From positions 1,878,501 to 1,942,500 of the forward strand of contig JAPTOF010000012.1 in assembly GCA_028554755.1 (NCBI GenBank): a DNA stretch of 64,000 bases, in the 5' to 3' direction. Below the pieces are notes generated by a model, which was given only the letters and a program-made list of their open reading frames with translations, was not told the DNA's origin and did not search any database. This document shows, piece after piece, positions 12,226-24,300 of the stretch; within the stretch, counting starts at the first letter, position 1, and every line of letters begins with the position of its first letter. The stretch is from Cordia subcordata. Taxonomy: Eukaryota; Streptophyta; Magnoliopsida; Boraginales; Cordiaceae. Position numbers and translations under genes: made by a program.

Positions 12226-13877
12226 TTGGGAACATTCTTTGAAATTCAGATATATTGGAATCTGTCTCTCGACAATTTCCTGGTTTTCTTCCTTAATATG
12301 ATGTTATTTAGCCCCAAGTTAATACAAGATATTATAATACATCTTAGTGCTTTACAAATCAATGGACTCTTTATATTATCCTAAGCCACTTTTTTATTCA
12401 TACGTGATGATAATTAAGTAGCTTAATTGAGAAAATAAAAAGTATATAATTCACATGCCTTATGTATATATTTTAGGAACTTGCATAAATTTGTTGAGTG
12501 TGTCCAACATAGATATATAGGAAACTGATACAACGTTTCGTTGCTAGTGCAATATAAGAAAATTCTCAAAATTAAACAATTTCTTTTGGATGAATGGTGT
12601 AGAAAATGAAGTACAATGCAGACAAATTCCGTTTAATTTCTTCACGTACGTGACAAAGAAACATATTGAAGAAAGTGATGTATTGACTACTCTCAATTGA
12701 AAAGTAAAAGAATGCCTAACTTAAATAGACATTTATTTGCAATATCCCTTTCTTTTCGTTACATTGTTACCCCCATTTTTGTTTGGATTTGAGTAGGATG
12801 GTGTCAATATCCACCAAAGGATTTAAAACTCCTTCTCTTAAAATCTAATTAAGAACCCCAAAAATGAATCCAAATCTGTTATCTACTAGATCTTTTAGAG
12901 TTTTGTCTGTCTTTTGTGTTAAAAATTACCTATTCTCTAGGTTTGATACTCAAAGACTTAATATCTACGTATATTTACTTCATATAATTAATTAACTCTC
13001 ATGTAAAAAAGAATATTCTTGATTAATCCCTAATTATAAGAAAGAAGATTGGCAAAACCAATATTTTTTTCTTTTTCTTGTTGCTTTGAGTTAGGATATT
13101 CCAAAGTCACATTAGATTACGTCCTATGAGCCAAAAACGATGAAAGAAAAGTCTTCTAAAAAAGTGTGCTTCTAAAATTCAAATTTATATTCTCCTATTT
13201 ATGAAAATAAAGTCGTTACCACCTCCACAACTTGTCGGTAGAAAACCAATACTTTACCCTTTGCATATTTGGCATTATAGTAAAGTTCTGTTGGGATAAG
13301 CGTTTAATTTAGTTTCTGCTAATCAAAAAGAGATGTGAACAACTACTCCTTTTTTTCTTTTTTACAGTGTGGCTAATTTGTCCCAGTGTGAAACTTCGCA
13401 TGTGGTGTGCTAAGCAAATTGGTGGACACACGTGCATGAATGACCCCATGTGCTCATAATCTATATGTTAATTTAATAGCTTGATAGGTAATGATTGAAC
13501 CTTGAAAGTGCCATTTTTCGAACAATAGCCTTAATCCTTCCATTAATCAAACTTTTTGAAGAGATTAAGTGCAGAGTATTTGACCTAAAAAATGAAAAAT
13601 CTTGGTCTCCACAATCATGCTAAATTGATCCCCACTAAGTTGAGGCATTGATTCACTCGTCCATGTCCTCATGAAATCGAAGTCTCATCTTGTCTATTAT
13701 ACATATGCACATACATATACATGCCTCTACGTGTACGCACACAAACACACACATATATACCTAATCCAAAGTTATAAGTTTTGTCTTGCAACAGTACACT
13801 ATAATGAATACCTCAATCTGTTCAAAAGCGATATAAGAGACAGAGATACTGGATCTAAAAATTTAATTACAACTGCC

Positions 13878-13923
<46 letters not shown>

Positions 13924-15710
13924 TATATGTATATATGTATATAGGTATTGATTAAACAAAAAGAAACCACCATCTAAACACATGGAGGTTGATACTTGTA
14001 CAAATCGCCAACTATTAGTTGAAACATGAGTGGATGTATCACTTTCTGTTGCCATTTATTCCATAAAGTTGCAATTGACACAACGGAGGAGATGGGATTA
14101 ATCCCTTAATCATGGAGGTTGATGCTGGAGAGTCATCCTTTATGGGCACATATATATCGAAGTGGCTTATTTTATTATCATTCAACCAACAGAGTTTTAA
14201 CAATTTGTTTCAACCCTGATTTAGAAACATTTAGTGTCATAGTCAACGTTTAATTAATAAATCTCCAACATCACGGAGCTACAATTGCATGTCAAGAATC
14301 TTAAACTCACAAATGAAACAATAATTATAGACCCAAATTCACTTGCTCAAAATAACTTGATGAAAAATTGTTATCTGAAGGCCGAAATTCATGTATAAAT
14401 CATTTACTTACCGTGCCTGTTATAATGTAAGATGTTACAATTAAAATGAAGTCGATACATTTTTCATAATACAGTCTCTCTACCTACTCTACTGAAAAAA
14501 TAAAAAGAAAATCATCATTGGATTATCTATAGCAACTTAAAATTAATGATAATTGGAAGGATTGCAACACATATTAATACCATCTCTCAAAAATATAAAA
14601 TAGAAAAAGAAAATGTACATTAACGTCAAGCAAATGCCCAACACTGACCTAAAAAAAAGGGCAGATACCAAACAAAAGGCAGTAATCAATTTGCTTACTC
14701 ATAAGCTCTTATAATAATAAAATGTCAAAGAAAAACAAATTTCAACTAATATAGAATGTTTATTCCTGCAGGCTAAGGTCAACACAGAATATTGGTCCGT
14801 CCAATGATGAGGTCGTGTTTATCATTTTCAACGTGGAGACCTTCAAGCAAAGGTGAGCAACTCAAATTAACGTGGCGATCAATATATGAATGCATCTGAT
14901 TTTCTCCTGTACATGAGATTTTGGAAGCAAAAAAGACTCCTACAATTTCAGATTCAAAGTAAGCTTGAATAGTTGCACTATCATGGGACTTTCAGAAAAA
15001 ATAAAAGATGATAGCTAATTCGCTATTTTTTATAGTATACCAACATAAAGCATCACTTGAAACGATACCATAATTTCATGCGGTTGCAGTGTCACCTTAA
15101 CATTTTGCTTTTTTTTTTTTTTTTAAGAAAAAAGGACGGCACTCCCGAGAATTTTATTGATAGCCAAAAAGATTTACAAAATAAAGGCAGAGCGTAAGGT
15201 GATACCTCTTCCATCATTGTACAAAAATCAGTCTGCACGGACAAACCAATGTTAGAAAATGTTTATATACATCTAAAGATATCTCTGATCGAAAACAATT
15301 TTTCTTCTCAGAAGATGTATTCATTATCAACACGTTGAGACTAAGTTAAGCACAACATGATTTAATTAGCAAATGCAATCATCCCTAGAATATGTATGCA
15401 TGTCTAGTTGAAAGTCTCTGAAAATATGATTAAGTTAAGAAATCATCCAAAAGTCATTTTTAAGCTGCTGACTTACTCAAAATCTAAGGAAAAATAAGTC
15501 TACTACAAGAGAAAGAAGATTTGCATAATGCTTGTAAATAATAATCTAATCCATGAACCAATTAGGTCAAACCCCCTTCACATCTTTCCTTTTTGTAATA
15601 CTTCTGTTGCAGCTGCTCAATTTAACTACCTCAACTTCATATGGCCCCACATCTCAGATACCATACTGATAACACATCTTCATCTCTCTGGATTATTATT
15701 GCCAGTCCAC
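12226..15710. other. Intergenic DNA upstream of the VUP-like gene
   Basis: No gene is supported. It holds an (AT)n tract (13882-13918), a TA/CA-rich tract near 13690-13765, and a T-rich run followed by a short segment (about 15107-15195). On the minus strand that segment resembles the A-tailed 3' end of a retroposed transcript. The last kilobase should contain the VUP-like promoter. Confidence 0.45.
13882..13918. repeat. (AT)n microsatellite
   Basis: An uninterrupted alternating AT tract of about 37 bp, followed by imperfect TA-rich sequence to about 13943. Short ORFs across it are low-complexity artefacts. Confidence 0.95.
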
Positions 15711-15718
15711 TATATAAA
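15711..15718 (+). promoter_or_regulatory. TATA box of the VUP-like gene
   Basis: TATATAAA lies about 90 nt upstream of the ATG at 15809, a plausible distance for a short 5' leader. Confidence 0.55.
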
Positions 15719-15808
15719 TGCCGATGAATATATGGTTTTCTCCAAACCTAGCAACAAATCTTAACTTTCTTCTTCCTCAATCTATCTTAGTTTTTTTTGG
15801 CTTTAAAG

Positions 15809-16647
15809 ATGGAAAGCTCTGTGAATTCAATAATGAACAATAAGGCTCTTAATTCTAAAGCACAAACAGAGGATAATTCTCTTGAGGAGAGCAGTTGGAC
15901 TTTCTACATTCAAGATTTCTCATCGTGTGATAATGTTGAAGAACATAGTAATTGTTTCTCTTCTGGCTGTGGAAGCCCTTTCATGGTCTCGGATGCCGCC
16001 TCTTCAGCAGTCAAAAAGGCCAAGAATGGCCATGCTGCTTTAGGGCTTTCTTGTAGGTCTAAGAGTACATATTTCAAGAAGCGAAAAGCTAGTAAGGCAG
16101 CCGCAATGGATGATGATCTTGAAGATACAGCTAGCTCACCTGTAAATAGTCCCAAGGTTAGTCAGCTTACTCCTTATACGTGCATAGCGGAAGCTCTGTG
16201 CACGGGGTGTGGTTTTTCTTTTTCCGTATATGAGTATTTTATAAGTAGGTCAATATACGATATCCATAAATTTTGAGACCTTGTAGTCTCATATTCGTAG
16301 AAATTTCTGCATTCCACAGGCATCTCATATGAATCACTTTGAACTGAAACAAAGAGAGAGGGCCACCATAAATATATCAAATCAGGTAATTGAAATTATC
16401 TTTAACTAATTCTTTTCTATACATGGCAATCTTTTTTCCCTTATTCTTGTATATATATCTAAAAGGTGTATTTAATCAATACTGAATTTTTTATCCTTGA
16501 ATTTCAATTTTATAGGGGAAAATAAATGCTTCCAGCCATTTCAATAATAATGGATTAGCTGCTGTTGTTGCTGGGGATAGTGACAACACAGAGTTGAAGA
16601 AAAGAGGGCTATGCTTAGTACCTTTGTCTACAATGGGAAGTTACTAA
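15809..16647 (+). CDS. VASCULAR-RELATED UNKNOWN PROTEIN 1-like
   Basis: Three exons, 15809-16156, 16320-16385 and 16516-16647, joined in phase 0 to give 181 aa. The start is the first ATG in a frame that opens MESSVNSIMNNK. VUP-family landmarks occur in order: EESSWTFYIQDF (about residues 26-37), FMVSDAASSAVKKAKNG (about 55-71), EDTASSPVNSPK (about 105-116) and a C-terminal LKKRGLCLVPLS. In Arabidopsis, VUP proteins are small, expressed in vascular tissue and reported to affect growth and hormone or light responses; their biochemical function is unknown. No catalytic or membrane segment is visible. A TATA box sits about 90 nt upstream. It stands alone, with no neighbour of related function within about 4 kb. 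Confidence 0.8.
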
Positions 16648-19600
16648 GCTGATAACTTTTCACTTATGTCATAATAATCTCATAAAATTATCTTTCTTGA
16701 TCAGTTTCTCTTCATGGGTCAAAATGCACCATCCCTCGAATGAATTTCCAATGAAAAAGGCATGTATAGTTTTCAACAAATGTTCAAGAAAAGCTGGACG
16801 ACAACATAGTCTAAACGAATCGATAGTTTGTGTATTAAATTATATCGTGTAACCAAAAAAGAGTTAAAATTATAAGTTGGCACAATTTCACTTTAGCATG
16901 ATACCACCTCACTTTGTCTGTGTCAAGAATTTAATGGATACTAGCCATCTTTTTTTTTTTTTTAGGTAGCCATCTCAAGAAAAGCGCATAGACAACGTAT
17001 ACATATAAAAAAAACAAAAACATTTTCTTTTCAAGATAATCAAAACTTTTTAACGGTCCTTTTCCTGAATAGATTGACAAAAATCATTGATGGACGACCT
17101 TAACTTCAAGAAGTAGGGGGTCGTTAACAACACAAATTATGTGGCTATTCTCATTCGACTATTGAATTGGATCTTTGTTATTGCTACCTCACGCCTATGC
17201 ATAGATTGAGCTCAACAGATCATGTTTTAGTCATTGGAACTTCTTCTTTAAAACGACAATTGTTGTAAATAATTGCGCTATATGGTGTTGTTTGTAAAAT
17301 AATTGCAAAAATAGATACTCGAATTGTACGAAATACGAATTAAAAATAAGTAAATAACTGGATACTTTGGAAAATACATAAACTAGAAAATTGGAATATA
17401 TATACTAAAGAAAAACAAAAGATAAATGAAACAAAACCGAATAAATGAGGCTCGAATTATCTCGATTCCTTAAGAATTTTACGCCTCTGCTGTGGTGCTA
17501 ATACCTCTGTGATGCAATCCTCCTACGATACAATGTTTATACCTTATGTGATGGTAGGACTCCAAGTACAAAAGTCTTTGAACTGTTCAGTGGTAAACCT
17601 TCTGTTAGACAGGTGGGGGATGCTGATGCAGTTGAGCAATGAACATAGAGAACAACTACGATTTACATATGTGCTACTTATAGTACTCTATAATATTATA
17701 ATAGAAGAAATTCAATGTTGTGTGACACAAAACCTGGAAGAATCACTATATATAGATGGAGGAAGAGGCGAAGACATAATTTCAACATTCATGAAGAGCA
17801 GTACTTTAAGGTTTCAAAACCCCTTGAATTAAACCAATTTCCAAGATAGTGGAGTTGTCAAAAGTTGTCACATTCACGTAGGAAATCATGATTCAAAGAA
17901 TCTATAACTCTTGTGCATAATTAAATAACTTAGCAGAAAAATCAAAAGATCTTTGGAGACAATTTTTTTATTCACCTTATAATTTTCCAATAGGTATTAC
18001 GTATCAAAAAATATGTATTTTGTTAAGTACAATAAATAAATAAACTAATATTCTCTCTACAAACTTAAGTTTTTAAATGGGGTGGTAATTCTAACTTTGT
18101 ATCAGAATCCAGGTTAAGGGCTCAAATCTGACTGCCACCCATTTAAAAAATATTATATTATCCACATACAAGTTCTAGACAAATCACGTTGTACATGATG
18201 GCGTGTTAAGTACAATAAATGAATAAACAATATTTTATCTACAAGTTTAAACTTTTGCCAATTGTAAGACTTATTCTTTAGTTATTGAATAACGTATATT
18301 CCTTAGCCTATCTACGTGACTACGTCTATCCATGCAGGCAGTCTTGAAACCTAGCTAGAAGCTGGCAAATTTGTCACTATCTTCCCCTTGACTTTAATGT
18401 TGTAATAATTCAAATTTGCTTTAATCCAATAATTGAATACCTGCTTATTTAAGAATAATTATCCAGGCCATATATAATGCCGCTTCGATCTTATCCAATT
18501 TCCAAATCAATATATCAATCACCAGTCAAGTCGAGGTATTTTCTTATTACAATTTTTAGTCTGTTACAATGCTCAAATTAATTTTTGTGCTATATAACCA
18601 AGTATTCAAGGTTTCACGAAAAGATGATGCAAGTATTCGAGCATTTTCATGATATTGTAAGGGCAGATTTATTTCCTTTTTCCTTCATTATCTATGTCGA
18701 ATTAAACAACAAGAAAATTAGTGTTCACAAATTCAAGGGTAGCTTCTAGAAATTAAGTATGCATTTGATGCCTTGCCCTTAATTAATAATTATCAAAAAC
18801 CTTTTGAATATAGCACACACACACACACTTAAGATTAGGTGCAACTGTTGCTCTCGTGAATAATAAACAGTGAAGGATAGGCCAAAGATAAACTAACAAA
18901 TATACATAAGACATATTAGTACTTGACCCACCCACTATAAAGTAATTACAAGGCATTTTTTGCCCTATATATGTTTTCATGCAGAAGAATGAAATAATTT
19001 TTAAGTTAGAAGAGTTGGGAGGTGTTAGACATATATACTCTTTGACAATATAAAAGTTGGCTCTTGAAGGACTCGAAAAGTTTTAAGTCATTTGGTATTA
19101 TTCACTCAATTTTGTACTGAGTCAAAAAATTTTCTTTCTATTTTTTTTATGTGAAAATAAACCATTTACATGATAATTCCAATATTTTCTCTCTCACGCA
19201 TAAGGATTTTTGTCGAAGCTAGTTTTCCTTCTTTAGTGGAATTTTTATAAAAGAAGAAAAAGAAAAGGAATAAAAATATTGGAGATTCAAAATGAAGAGT
19301 TTTTTTTTTTTTTAATTACAAGGGAAACCCAATTGATAGAACTCTACAAACATACATCTATGAAGCCGGACCACCAATTGGTAAAACGAAAAGCTGCACA
19401 ACTCTATCAACACTTTCTAGTTTTTCATATATGGAGCAACCAGCCCAATTCATTGTATTTTAAAGGCATATCCAAAGTTCCTGTCTTTGGCAACACGCAA
19501 GAGATTAAGAAACAATTCCACCACACATGCAAATTATTGTCATCGTTTTATAATATTATAATATTATATTATAAAAAAATTTTGTCGTAATTAATATCGA

Positions 19601-20469
19601 AGATTCAAAGTAATTAATATCGATGATCCAAAGTCCTAAATACAGAAAATTTAATGTGCGGTCGAAGTGGAACTGAGCAAGAGATACCTCAGCAAGCTAA
19701 TCATTAGGACAGCTCATGCTCAACTTTAATTAAGCATCTTATCTCTTGTCTATTACTAAAAATATATGAAGCTGCTTCCTTTGGCGGCAACAAAAAAGCA
19801 GCCAAGTAAAGCCAAGATTATCATGAACTGCCACTAAGGAATAATTTTTCCATATTCATATTATATATAACTTGTATAAAAAGCAATTGATCGACAAAAA
19901 AAATGATGATTGAACCCCATTCTAATGATTTGGTACATAGAATATAGTGAATGGCTATCATTGGTACACGGATGCAATTAAAAAAGAAAAAAGGAAAAAA
20001 AAGATATTAAAGAAAAACACTGTTTTATTTGACACAGATTATTATTTGGGGTACATGAATATTATCATTGAGTATAGCTATCAATGCAAACAGAAGAAGA
20101 TATTATATATGTACCCATAGAAGATGCCGTGTGAGATTTTTTAAGTCCACATGGTGCACATTTTGGTTACACTTATTTTTTCTTTTTTTTTTTCCTTATA
20201 ATGCATATTGTCAAAGTTAATTAACAACTCGTCTGTCATCTTGAGCCGTCATAAAAATAAATTACTTCTTTATAACGAAATTATCACACTTAAAAGCTTA
20301 CCTCGTATTGAGATCATATGCCACATTTATTATCATCTATGATAAAAGGTTGGTCATCTTATTATGAATTACAAAAGAAAACAAGGGAAAAAAAAACCTG
20401 CACGGCAGCACCTAACTAAAAATTTCACGTCGTGTGCATAGTGACTTAATATAGTTAGGTTTTAAGTTT
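16648..20469. other. Intergenic, repeat-bearing
   Basis: No conserved coding sequence. Open frames near 17509-17832 and 19279-19590 have no recognisable domain or gene-like structure. The miniature LTR element at 18021 and T/A-rich low-complexity tracts are the only definable contents. Confidence 0.45.
18021..18257 (+). mobile_element. Miniature LTR retrotransposon (SMART/TRIM type)
   Basis: A 5' LTR of about 76 bp (18021-18096) starts TGTTAAGTACAATAAATAAA. It is followed by a degraded primer-binding site (TTGTATCAGAAT; consensus TGGTATCAGAGC, complementary to initiator tRNA-Met) and about 100 bp of non-coding interior. A second copy of the LTR start follows at 18204 but can be followed only to about 18257. 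It is the same family as 46365 and 61975-62226. There is no coding capacity. Confidence 0.65.
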
Positions 20470-20690
20470 TCAGTTTAAAATATAGTTGGATGAATAGCGT
20501 AAAAGTAAAGTACGTAAATTCTATAATCTTCTTAGATAATATGTTCTCTTACTATAATTATAATTACTATGATCTATTAAATACCAACTATGATTCAGTT
20601 TGAAAATACTTTGATGAATAGCATAAAATCAAAGTAAGTAAATTCTACAATCTTCTTAGATAATATATTCTCTTATTATAATATATTCTA
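20470..20690. repeat. Two-copy diverged direct repeat
   Basis: A unit of about 90 bp (GATGAATAGCGTAAAAGTAAAG ... TAGATAATATGTTCTCTTA) occurs at about 20475-20560 and, diverged, at about 20605-20690. It lies just upstream of the 3' end of the minus-strand tRNA gene. Confidence 0.65.
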
Positions 20691-20731
20691 CGATCAAAAA
20701 TGAAGTTAGGGGGGGGAAAACACCAACAAAT

Positions 20732-20802
20732 TGCGCATCCGGGGAATCGAACCCCGGTCAGTACCGTGGGAGGGTACTATGATTCCACTACACCAGATGC
20801 AC
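20732..20802 (-). tRNA. tRNA-Gly (anticodon CCC)
   Basis: On the minus strand a 71-nt cloverleaf runs from G20802 to discriminator A20732. The acceptor stem GTGCATC/GATGCGC has one U-G wobble. The anticodon stem GTACC/GGTAC encloses loop CTCCCAC, giving anticodon CCC. The T arm contains GGTTCGATTCC. There is no intron and no encoded CCA. The D loop reads GGAA where the common form is GGTA. A T-rich stretch lies beyond the 3' end. The structure is intact, so it should be functional. Confidence 0.93.
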
Positions 20803-21029
20803 CTTTGAGATTCCTCAGATTTTATTACCTATAGATGAAAGGCAAATTTTTCAGTGAACATTTCAACGGCACCATACCGTAGTCCTTAAAGTTTAATACA
20901 TGTTCAAATAAATATGATGCATGTAATTGTCAACGAAATTTATTCCTTTTAAGTCACATAAATGTTACATAGACATGAGCGTCTGGGCATGTCTGGACAT
21001 GTCACGTGGACCAGGAGATATCAACTGAA

Positions 21030-21083
21030 CTCCGTATCACCATTTTTGGTTCAACTCTCCGTATCACCATTTTTGGTTCAACT
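21030..21083. repeat. 27-bp tandem duplication
   Basis: Two adjacent perfect copies of a 27-bp unit beginning CTCCGTATCACC occur at 21030-21056 and 21057-21083. They lie between the tRNA gene and the ETFA 3' end. Confidence 0.9.
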
Positions 21084-21314
21084 TTAACAGGTTCGGTTTC
21101 ATTTACAATGAATATTTCAAAAGACGTGAGCCACAAGCTCATCTAAATGAACTAGCTTCAAGCCTTCGATAGCGATTCAGCCATTCAGGGGCTCTTCAAT
21201 CTTCACCATCCAAGAGGCATAGCTGCTGTCAGTTTTATTTCGACGTAAACCTGGTTCTAGAAGCAGATCTGCCAACATTTGGTCTTTGGAAAGTTGAAGC
21301 GCCATTGAAGTGTT

Positions 21315-24300
21315 CTACTTTTTCTCGGGAACTTTTTCTATCAACTCTGGTAAGATCTCGAAGAGATCACCCACTAGTCCATAATCCGCTATCTGTAGAT
21401 ACAAGCATTCATTAAGCAGAAGGAATATTGAAAAGCAGCAAAACCATGCAACCATAGATCAGCTTCTTCATAAAGCAACCTAAGCTATGTTGTGAGAAAC
21501 TATATTAAAAGAATAAAGTTTCAAGAGTTAATTAAACTAAACATACAAGGGGCTGGGGTGGTGGGGAAAAGTGGAGAAATAGAAAAGGAGGAACCGTCGA
21601 GAGTTCTTTAACTGTTAAGTAACGGGGCTCAGATGACAACAGTAAGTTACAAAGCATGTGGTTTTTACGGTACTTAAGATTAACATGAGAGGATTACAAT
21701 TCCTATGCATGTATTCTCCTGCCTGGACGGCAGCATTGGCTCCTACCCACCCAGCCATTTGCTAGTTGGTCACACAAGATTTTGTTCAGACACTGAGAAA
21801 GCTTTCCTATTTAGGGAACTATGTTGTTATTGTTATATTCGGACTTAACTCGTGTCCTTGCCACATTACTCCAAGCTTTTCAGTCTTGAAGTTAATTATT
21901 ATTTTTTAACCAAAAAAAGAAAAGTAAGTTAGTTACTATCTGAACATCCATATTATAAAAGAAAGTTGAACTTGCCAACATGGTACTTGAATATTGATCT
22001 TATATTCTGTAATATATATCATCTATATCTGCATTTATATACACACAAACACATGCATACTCAGAGAAATTGGTACTAACATTCAGTTCTAAGAAAAAGA
22101 CATGAATTTCAGAATATACAAGTGCATAACAATGGTCTATGCAGTTAAAATATTACAAACAGATTCAAACATCTGAAGCTATCAAGCTATGAAATTAATT
22201 AACATGAGACTGCCGATTTCCAGAGAGAAAATAACTGATTATATTCAGCATATAGTTGTGAGTGTTACGTATCTTGAAACACCATAGACGAGAAAAATGA
22301 TAATAGATATCAAATGTAACTAAAAACTTATCGAAGATCCAGACGTTAAAAAAAAGTTAGGAACAACCTTTTGAAGAAATTATCAAAAATCCAGACACTA
22401 AAAAAATTTTATGGACAACCTTTTATGAGTCCTTCCCCAAAGGAGACTATTCATAATCAGTTTCAGAACTCTTAACTCAACCATGTATGCAGTCAAACCT
22501 ACTAAATTATTAAGTATGTTGTGTCATGAATGGAAGATGCATGCAGGTACTAATGTGAAGGCAGGAGCAGGACAGGGGAAATTGGGGTGGGAGGCAGATT
22601 GAGCGAGGATGCCATGGAATCTATGAGTAGGGCCATGACCTGGAAAATGGGTGCATCTGCATCTTTGTTGACAGCAACAATGACCTTGGAGTCTCTGATG
22701 CCAGCTATGTGTTGAATTGCCCCAGAAACACCAAAGGCCAAATATAATTCAGGCGCAACAACTTTTCCAGTTTGGCCAACCTGATGCAAAAAGAAAATTG
22801 TATCAATGCATACCAAATCTAAACAGATAGCCAATATATCCTTTCAAGTAAAATGCTGAAGCTGCAAATTATTGAAACGCAGCTGTCTCAAATATACTGG
22901 TCCTCTTGCACATGGAGGAACACAGACAGAAGATAACACAAGCTTAGGATTTGCAGGGCCATAAACTCATATTAAGTGAACTGTTATACATTATAGGTAA
23001 ATGAAGAAACTCTGGAAACTCTTTGAGCCACCAGTGCATGTGACTTCCTGTTGCATCTACCAGATTTAAGACTAAGAGCAAGTCTTGGACACAGTCAGCA
23101 ACCTTTACTAATGAGAGCCTCAAGTAAGGATTTTCATTCCACAAAATATCGTTATATACTGAACTTATATATCTTTTATAGCCTACATCACAATCTTTTG
23201 CGCAAATGGTATCATAGAAGTAATCTCATTATACTCCTTATTCATAGTCGAGATGTAGTATTCTCAAACGAAAAATCTCAAGTGTTACCTGAAGATCATT
23301 TGGAACAAATCCTGCATCAACAGCAGCACGACTAGCACCAACTATTTGGGAAAAAAAATGGAAATTAGTCAACAAGATAGCACAATTGTCTATTCCTCAG
23401 ATGAAAAAAACTATGATGCTAATCATATACTACCAAAATAAAGGGGAAGAATTGAGAATTTGTTTGATACTTGAGATTTATATTTGAATATGCAAAATAG
23501 TAAAGAAGGCTGCAGTCCAATTTTCACTTGGAAAAAAGTCAAGGATGAGGAGGATAAATAATAGGAAGCTTGACAAGAAGGAGGATGTAGAATTGCAACA
23601 ACACAAGAAGTTTGTAGAAGAACCTGCTCCACCAAGTTTCTCTGCAAGCTTATCTAACATTTTAAAGTTCTCAGCACTTTTCAGAGCTCGCCCACCAGCG
23701 ACTACTACACGTGCATTTCCAAGATCTGGGTGCTCTGTATCTTGAGAGGAAAGATTTATATATTTTGATTTACCAACAGCATCATCTGTAAAAAGAGAAA
23801 AAAATTCCTTTCTCAAATACTGGAGATCATAAATTGCTAGTTAAAGTATTGACAAATAAATCTGACTCGAGGAATATTCCATTTTGATTAATATTCCATT
23901 TTGATTATATAAGACACTATAAAGTCTACCAGTTGACAAATTCAAAAATGAGACCGGATAACCAGACAATATACGTATTCTGGTTAATCAATACATAGAA
24001 GAAAAAGCAAACTATGCAAATTAGTTACAGACCTTCACCCAACGTTGACAGATCAACTTTATCAACTGATGCAGCCGTGGAGGATTTTGAATCAGCTGGC
24101 ATTGGAAAAGATGTAGACCTAATGGTCAGCAGACAAGGGCCAGTACCAGTATATCGGACAGTGGAAAGAGCATTTCCAGCATATATGGGCCTGTCATACG
24201 AGATACATATTGTAGAGGAATCAATCATGGGTATGGCTATGCATGTTCACTTTTCATTTCTTCATAAAAAACTTAGAATTTTTAAAACTGCATATATCAT

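Noticed and set aside
17509..17832. 107-codon open frame as a gene
   Set aside because: No recognisable domain, no supporting splice or promoter signals, and it lies in repeat-rich DNA.
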